64,000 nucleotides of DNA from Nibribacter roseus (GTDB lineage Bacteria; Bacteroidota; Bacteroidia; Cytophagales; Hymenobacteraceae), in assembly GCF_042662225.1 (NCBI RefSeq), contig NZ_JBHSYQ010000005.1, positions 1 to 64,000 on the forward strand, in the 5' to 3' direction. Shown here in pieces: positions 60,191-64,000 of this stretch. Each line of letters opens with the position of its first letter. The first letter of the stretch is position 1. Below the pieces are notes generated by a model, which did no database searches, was not told the DNA's origin, and saw only the letters and a list, made by a program, of their open reading frames with translations. A program made the translations under genes and the position numbers.

Positions 60191-60207
60191 CCACAGACCT
60201 AAATAAA

Positions 60208-61320
60208 ATGAAGCTTCAAACAACAACAGATGCAGTACTGGTGCTGGAAGACGGCACTTTCTTTAAAGGTAAAAGCCTTGGCAAAATTGGTACAACCGGT
60301 GGTGAGCTTTGCTTCAATACTGGAATGACTGGTTATCAAGAGATTTTTACAGATCCATCGTACTACGGGCAAATTGTAATCACCACTGTTTCACACGTAG
60401 GAAATTATGGTGTACAACCTGAGGAGGTAGAATCAGATGCCATTCAGATTAAGGGATTGGTGTGTAAAGAGTTTTCTCACTTTTTTTCACGCAATACAGC
60501 CGAGGGTTCTTTGCAGGAGTATTTTGAAAAGGCAGGGATAGTAGGTATTTGCGAAATAGATACCAGATCTTTAGTGCGTTATATACGTGACAAAGGTGCT
60601 ATGAACGCCATCATCTCTTCTGAGACCACAGATGTAGAGACTTTGAAAGATAAGTTGAACCAAGTGCCTTCTATGAAGGGCTTAGAATTATCTTCTAAAG
60701 TAACTACAGGTCAAATGTATGAACTGCAGCCAACCGAGAAGAAATTTAAAGTAGCTGTTCTTGATTTAGGGATAAAAAAGAACATCTTAAACAATTTAGT
60801 CCAAAGAGGCTGTGAGTGCAGAGTGTACCCTTACGGGACTTCATTTGAGGAGATGGAGGCTTGGGGGCCTGATGGCTATTTCATTTCCAATGGTCCTGGT
60901 GACCCTGCTGTAACCACAGAAGCGGTTAAGAGCGTTGAGGCCATTTTGAATGTAGAAAGACCAATGTTCGGAATTTGCATGGGACACCAAATTTTGGCCC
61001 AAGCGAATGGAATACCTACCTATAAAATGCACAATGGTCACCGTGGCTTAAACCACCCAGTAAAAAATTTGATCACAGGCAAAAGTGAGATAACTTCCCA
61101 AAATCATGGGTTTGCGGTAGATGCGGAAGCATTGAAGAATAACCCCAACATTGAAGTTACACACATCAACTTGAATGATAATACAATAGAAGGAATTCGG
61201 GTAAAAAATAAACCTGCTTTCTCTGTACAATACCACCCTGAGTCTTCTCCAGGGCCACATGATTCTGAGTATTTGTTCGACCTGTTCGTGGAGATGCTGG
61301 AAAAAAGTAAAAATAAGTAA
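60208..61320 (+). CDS. carA: Carbamoyl-phosphate synthase small subunit
   Basis: A 370-residue glutaminase subunit supplying ammonia for carbamoyl phosphate in arginine and pyrimidine synthesis. The N-terminal domain has ALVLEDGTFFKGKSLGKIGT-like start and FNTGMTGYQEIFTDPSYYGQ. The class I amidotransferase domain has the nucleophile in GICMGHQILAQANG and the catalytic histidine and glutamate in QYHPESSPGPHDSEYLF. carB is not adjacent; eno follows by 18 bases and may be cotranscribed. Confidence 0.97.
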   Translation: MKLQTTTDAVLVLEDGTFFKGKSLGKIGTTGGELCFNTGMTGYQEIFTDPSYYGQIVITTVSHVGNYGVQPEEVESDAIQIKGLVCKEFSHFFSRNTAEGSLQEYFEKAGIVGICEIDTRSLVRYIRDKGAMNAIISSETTDVETLKDKLNQVPSMKGLELSSKVTTGQMYELQPTEKKFKVAVLDLGIKKNILNNLVQRGCECRVYPYGTSFEEMEAWGPDGYFISNGPGDPAVTTEAVKSVEAILNVERPMFGICMGHQILAQANGIPTYKMHNGHRGLNHPVKNLITGKSEITSQNHGFAVDAEALKNNPNIEVTHINLNDNTIEGIRVKNKPAFSVQYHPESSPGPHDSEYLFDLFVEMLEKSKNK

Positions 61321-61338
61321 CACCTAAAATAGAACTAT

Positions 61339-62616
61339 ATGAGCTTAATTGAAGACATCAAAGCCCGTCAGATTTTTGACTCCCGCGGAAATCCTACCGT
61401 AGAGGTAGATGTTATTACTCAAAGCGGAGCAATTGGCCGCGCCGCCGTACCATCAGGTGCTTCTACTGGTAAACACGAAGCAGTAGAGTTGCGCGACGAC
61501 GACAAGAGCAAATACATGGGCAAAGGTGTATTGCAAGCGGTACAGAATGTAAATACCATCATAGCCGATGAACTGGTAGGTTTCTCAGTTTTTGAGCAAA
61601 GCCTGTTAGATAAAATCATGATAGAGCTAGATGGAACTCCAAATAAAGCAAAACTAGGAGCTAACGCGATTTTAGGCGTTTCTCTAGCTGCGGCTAAAGC
61701 GGCTGCTCAAGAAGCAGGTCAGTCATTGTACCGTTACGTAGGTGGCGTGAATGCTAACACTTTGCCGGTACCCATGATGAACATCTTGAACGGTGGTAGC
61801 CACGCTGATAACTCTATTGACTTTCAAGAGTTCATGGTGATGCCGGTAGGTGCTCCTACTTTCTCTGAAGCGTTACGCTGGGGTTCAGAAGTATTCCACC
61901 ACCTGAAAAACGTACTGAAGAAAAAAGGTATGTCTACGAACGTAGGTGACGAAGGTGGATTTGCTCCTAACATCGGATCTAACCAAGAGGCTATTGAAAT
62001 AGTGTTGCAAGCCATTGAGGCCGCAGGCTACAGACCAGGTGAAGACTTCATGATTGCCATGGATGCTGCCGCTTCTGAGTTCTACGATGCCTCTACCGGT
62101 CACTATCACTTCAAGAAGTCTACCGGAGACAAGCTAACTTCTTCTGAAATGGTGAACTTCTGGACAGAGTGGGCAAACAAATACCCAATCATTTCTATTG
62201 AAGATGGTATGGATGAAGACGACTGGACTGGCTGGAAATCTTTGACAGATTCTATTGGCAGCAAAACCCAGTTAGTGGGTGATGACTTGTTCGTGACGAA
62301 CGTAAACCGTCTGCAGCAAGGTATTGACCAGAAAACTGCCAATGCTATTTTGATCAAGGTAAACCAGATTGGTACCTTAACTGAGACCATTGATGCTATC
62401 AACTTAGGCCGTATAAACGGTTATAAGAGCATCATGAGCCACCGTTCTGGTGAGACCGAAGATAACACCATTGCTGACTTGGCAGTGGCCTTAAACACCG
62501 GTCAAATCAAAACTGGTTCAGCTTCACGTTCAGACAGAATGGCTAAATACAACCAACTAATCCGTATTGAGGAAGAGTTGGGCGAAGTAGCCTACTTCCC
62601 TGGCAAGAAGTTCTAG
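61339..62616 (+). CDS. eno: Enolase
   Basis: A 425-residue glycolytic enzyme converting 2-phosphoglycerate to phosphoenolpyruvate. SGASTGKHEAVELRDDDKSK is the substrate loop, IEDGMDEDDWTGWKSLTDSI and QLVGDDLFVTN hold metal ligands, and IMSHRSGETEDNTIADLAVA is the signature near the C-terminus. Length is standard. Confidence 0.98.
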   Translation: MSLIEDIKARQIFDSRGNPTVEVDVITQSGAIGRAAVPSGASTGKHEAVELRDDDKSKYMGKGVLQAVQNVNTIIADELVGFSVFEQSLLDKIMIELDGTPNKAKLGANAILGVSLAAAKAAAQEAGQSLYRYVGGVNANTLPVPMMNILNGGSHADNSIDFQEFMVMPVGAPTFSEALRWGSEVFHHLKNVLKKKGMSTNVGDEGGFAPNIGSNQEAIEIVLQAIEAAGYRPGEDFMIAMDAAASEFYDASTGHYHFKKSTGDKLTSSEMVNFWTEWANKYPIISIEDGMDEDDWTGWKSLTDSIGSKTQLVGDDLFVTNVNRLQQGIDQKTANAILIKVNQIGTLTETIDAINLGRINGYKSIMSHRSGETEDNTIADLAVALNTGQIKTGSASRSDRMAKYNQLIRIEEELGEVAYFPGKKF

Positions 62617-62648
62617 TATTGAAAAAAAGAAGTCAGAAGGTGAGCTTT

Positions 62649-62686
62649 CGTTTTAGGACTGGTTTTAGAAAACTATGCCTAAAACA
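62649..62686. repeat. Dispersed palindrome
   Basis: Arms GTTTTAGGACTGGTTTT and AAAACTATGCCTAAAAC give an imperfect stem, 33 bases past the eno stop. A spurious ATG in the right arm opens the frame of the next gene, which argues that the frame upstream of 62783 is non-coding. Confidence 0.6.
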
Positions 62687-62742
62687 GAATTAGCGGAAAG
62701 TGAAAATTCTTTTGCGTTACCTTCAGGATTCTTTGTAAATTC

Positions 62743-62777
62743 ATGGCGGCAAGCTCGGGCTTGCCGCCATTTTTTTG
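62743..62777 (+). terminator. Intrinsic terminator just before the DivIC-like gene
   Basis: ATGGCGGCAAGC pairs perfectly with GCTTGCCGCCAT around loop TCGG and is followed by a run of T. It ends five bases before the start codon of the next gene. Confidence 0.85.
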
Positions 62778-62782
62778 AGATT

Positions 62783-63082
62783 ATGCTGGCACGCGTCCCT
62801 AAATTTTTCCGCAACTTCTATTTTCTGATTACCCTCGCCTTTTTGGTGTGGATGTTCTTCTTTGATGCCAATGATTTTATCACGCAGTTTCAGACCAGCC
62901 GCAAGCTAAGCGCGCTGGAAGAGGAGCGTGATTATTACCTGGAGAAGATTGCCGAGGTACAGAAAGACCGCAAAGAACTGTTGAGCAACCCAGAACTACT
63001 TGAGAAATTTGCGCGTGAAAAGTACCTCATGAAAAAGCCTACAGAAGATTTATACATCATTGTAGAGAAGGACGAGAAATAA
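62783..63082 (+). CDS. DivIC/FtsL-like septum formation initiator
   Basis: A 99-residue bitopic membrane protein of the division complex. A short cytosolic start MLARVPKFFRNFYF precedes one transmembrane helix (LITLAFLVWMFFFDANDFI), then a coiled coil (LSALEEERDYYLEKIAEVQK) and the hallmark C-terminus LEKFAREKYLMKKPTEDLYI. Such proteins bridge FtsB/FtsL/FtsQ-type partners at the septum. A longer frame begins at 62675, but it would read through a palindrome and a terminator, so I chose the ATG at 62783. Location next to eno is common in Bacteroidota. Confidence 0.88.
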   Translation: MLARVPKFFRNFYFLITLAFLVWMFFFDANDFITQFQTSRKLSALEEERDYYLEKIAEVQKDRKELLSNPELLEKFAREKYLMKKPTEDLYIIVEKDEK

Positions 63083-63091
63083 AATTCTTTT

Positions 63092-63147
63092 AACTATAAA
63101 GCAGAAGGGGCGGCTCTTAACGGAGCCGCCCCTTCTGCTTTATAGTT
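63092..63147. terminator. 25-bp perfect hairpin between convergent genes
   Basis: AACTATAAAGCAGAAGGGGC followed by GGCTC pairs without mismatch with the downstream arm around a short loop (TTAACG). It separates the DivIC-like gene from the convergent hscA. Confidence 0.85.
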
Positions 63148-63187
63148 CTGTTTTAGGGCTGTTTTTGAGAAAACAGCCCTAAAACAG
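63148..63187. repeat. Dispersed palindrome, consensus copy
   Basis: CTGTTTTAGGGCTGTTTT and AAAACAGCCCTAAAACAG form a perfect 18-bp stem with loop TGAG, abutting the convergent terminator and ending two bases before the hscA stop. This is the cleanest single copy and can serve as the family reference. Confidence 0.85.
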
Positions 63188-63188
63188 C

Positions 63189-64000
63189 TTAGTTTAACTT
63201 TTTACCGGTCATGGCTTTCTTGATAGATATCTGCATGACACGCTCCGCAAATGGACTGGTTTGTTCTTCCAGCACATCCACAGCTTTCAGTATGGTGTCT
63301 TTGTCACCGGAACTTAGTACATCTTTTAAATTCTGCACGTTTTGGCGGGTCAACTCAATCTCTTCTGGAGTTAAATGCTCTCCGTTTTTCTCCACAAAAC
63401 GCTCTACTTGGTAAATCATCTGCTCGGCGGTGGTGCGGGCTTCAATCACCATGCGGGTGCTCACGTCTTCACGGGCGTGGGTAATGGAGTCCATGAGCAT
63501 CTGCTCTACCTGCTCATCGGTGAGGCCATACTGAGGTTTCACTTCCACTTCCTGCCGAACCCCAGAACGCAGTTCAATGGCTTCTACTTTCAAAATACCG
63601 TCGGCATTCAAGATGAAGTTTACGTCTACCTTCGGGAAACCGGCAGGCATGGCCGGAATGCCTCTTAAATCGAATTCCGCCAGTTTTCGGTTCTCTTTCA
63701 CCAAATCACGCTCGCCTTGGTACACCGAAATCTTCATGTTCACCTGGCCGTCAATAGAAGTGGTGTACTGGCGGCCTGCCTTGGTGGGTATTTTAGAATT
63801 ACGAGGTATAATAGGATCCATTAAGCCGCCCATGGTTTCAATACCTAATGTCAGCGGAGTCACGTCCAGCAGCAGAATGTCCTTCCGGTTCCCAGACAAC
63901 ACATCGGCCTGAATAGCGGCGCCCAGAGCAACCACTTCATCAGGATTCAAGGTGTTGTTTACTGGGCATTGAAAAAAGTCAGCTACGGCTTGCAGTACCA
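63189..64000 (-). CDS. hscA: Fe-S assembly chaperone HscA (3' part, open at right edge)
   Basis: The last 270 residues of an Hsp70-type chaperone for iron-sulfur cluster transfer. The ATPase end reads NPDEVVALGAAIQADVLSGN, followed by the substrate-binding domain LLDVTPLTLGIETMGGLMDP, VYQGERDLVKENRKLAEFDL and RGIPAMPAGFPKVDVNFILN. GLTDEQVEQMLMDS and the shortened helical lid without the DnaK EEVD tail favour HscA over DnaK. The frame stays open to 64000 with VADFFQCPVNN before the first NPDE residues, so the start lies outside the window. A TTG at 63950 is not the start. Partners IscU and HscB are not visible here. Confidence 0.93.
   Translation of the reverse strand, partial: VLQAVADFFQCPVNNTLNPDEVVALGAAIQADVLSGNRKDILLLDVTPLTLGIETMGGLMDPIIPRNSKIPTKAGRQYTTSIDGQVNMKISVYQGERDLVKENRKLAEFDLRGIPAMPAGFPKVDVNFILNADGILKVEAIELRSGVRQEVEVKPQYGLTDEQVEQMLMDSITHAREDVSTRMVIEARTTAEQMIYQVERFVEKNGEHLTPEEIELTRQNVQNLKDVLSSGDKDTILKAVDVLEEQTSPFAERVMQISIKKAMTGKKLN

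Noticed and set aside
62675..62782. A 36-residue N-terminal extension of the DivIC-like protein
   Set aside because: It would be translated from a dispersed palindrome and a terminator hairpin and has no counterpart in the family.
1..64000. A defence, toxin-antitoxin, secretion or biosynthetic system
   Set aside because: Going through all supported genes I found none with domains of such systems. The unexplained content of the window is mainly non-coding repeats.

Overview
The window looks like chromosome of a Bacteroidota bacterium, most likely a Hymenobacteraceae/Cytophagales member (Rufibacter, Nibribacter or Pontibacter-like). This is inferred from gene content and signals, not from a database match. 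Supporting signs are TTTG-N19/20-TAnnTTTG promoters, few Shine-Dalgarno sequences, DUF3467 after rpoC, a DUF4919 protein, lipoproteins with Asp-rich surface-export signals, a BtuG-like propeller beside a BtuB-like receptor, and the zinc-free forms of L36, S14 and S4.

1-7.2 kb, mostly minus strand: a Cys-rich copper-storage protein; a heavy-metal-domain/AraC fusion regulator; a thioredoxin-like protein with a small membrane protein; a hydrophilic low-complexity protein flanked by two inverted copies of a MITE-like element; a small lipoprotein; and a cobalamin uptake locus (riboswitch, TonB-dependent receptor, propeller lipoprotein). 7.2-16.7 kb: a GH89 alpha-N-acetylglucosaminidase whose 5' third is conspicuously GC-rich, a DUF4919 protein, a lipoprotein, a 3-methyladenine DNA glycosylase, a KGG-motif protein, a THUMP-like methyltransferase, S-adenosylhomocysteinase and an LpxL-like acyltransferase. 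16.8-20.7 kb: four GT2 glycosyltransferases, probably for surface glycan. 20.8-28.4 kb: ECF sigma factor, putative anti-sigma factor, gmk, nadD, an unknown protein, frr, pyrH, a biotinyl carrier protein and an M1 peptidase lipoprotein.

28.4-60.1 kb is the gene-expression block: tRNA-Tyr, -Gly and -Thr, tuf, tRNA-Trp, secE-nusG-rplKAJL-rpoBC, DUF3467, rpsL-rpsG-fusA-rpsJ, then the complete rplC-to-rplQ series including secY, map, infA, rpmJ and rpoA. rpsJ is cut off from rplC by a strong terminator and a 0.38 kb A-rich gap carrying its own promoter. rpoB appears to start with TTG. 60.2-64 kb: carA, eno, a DivIC/FtsL-like protein and the 3' part of hscA, which runs off the right edge.

The least ordinary signal is non-coding. 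A short palindrome family, arms close to GTTTTAGGGCTGTTTT/AAAACAGCCCTAAAAC, recurs about a dozen times in intergenic gaps, often at or in terminators, and is almost absent from the 28-60 kb block. One copy changes both arms in a compensating way, which argues that the hairpin itself is maintained. I saw no CRISPR array, prophage, complete transposase gene, toxin-antitoxin pair or recognisable defence system.
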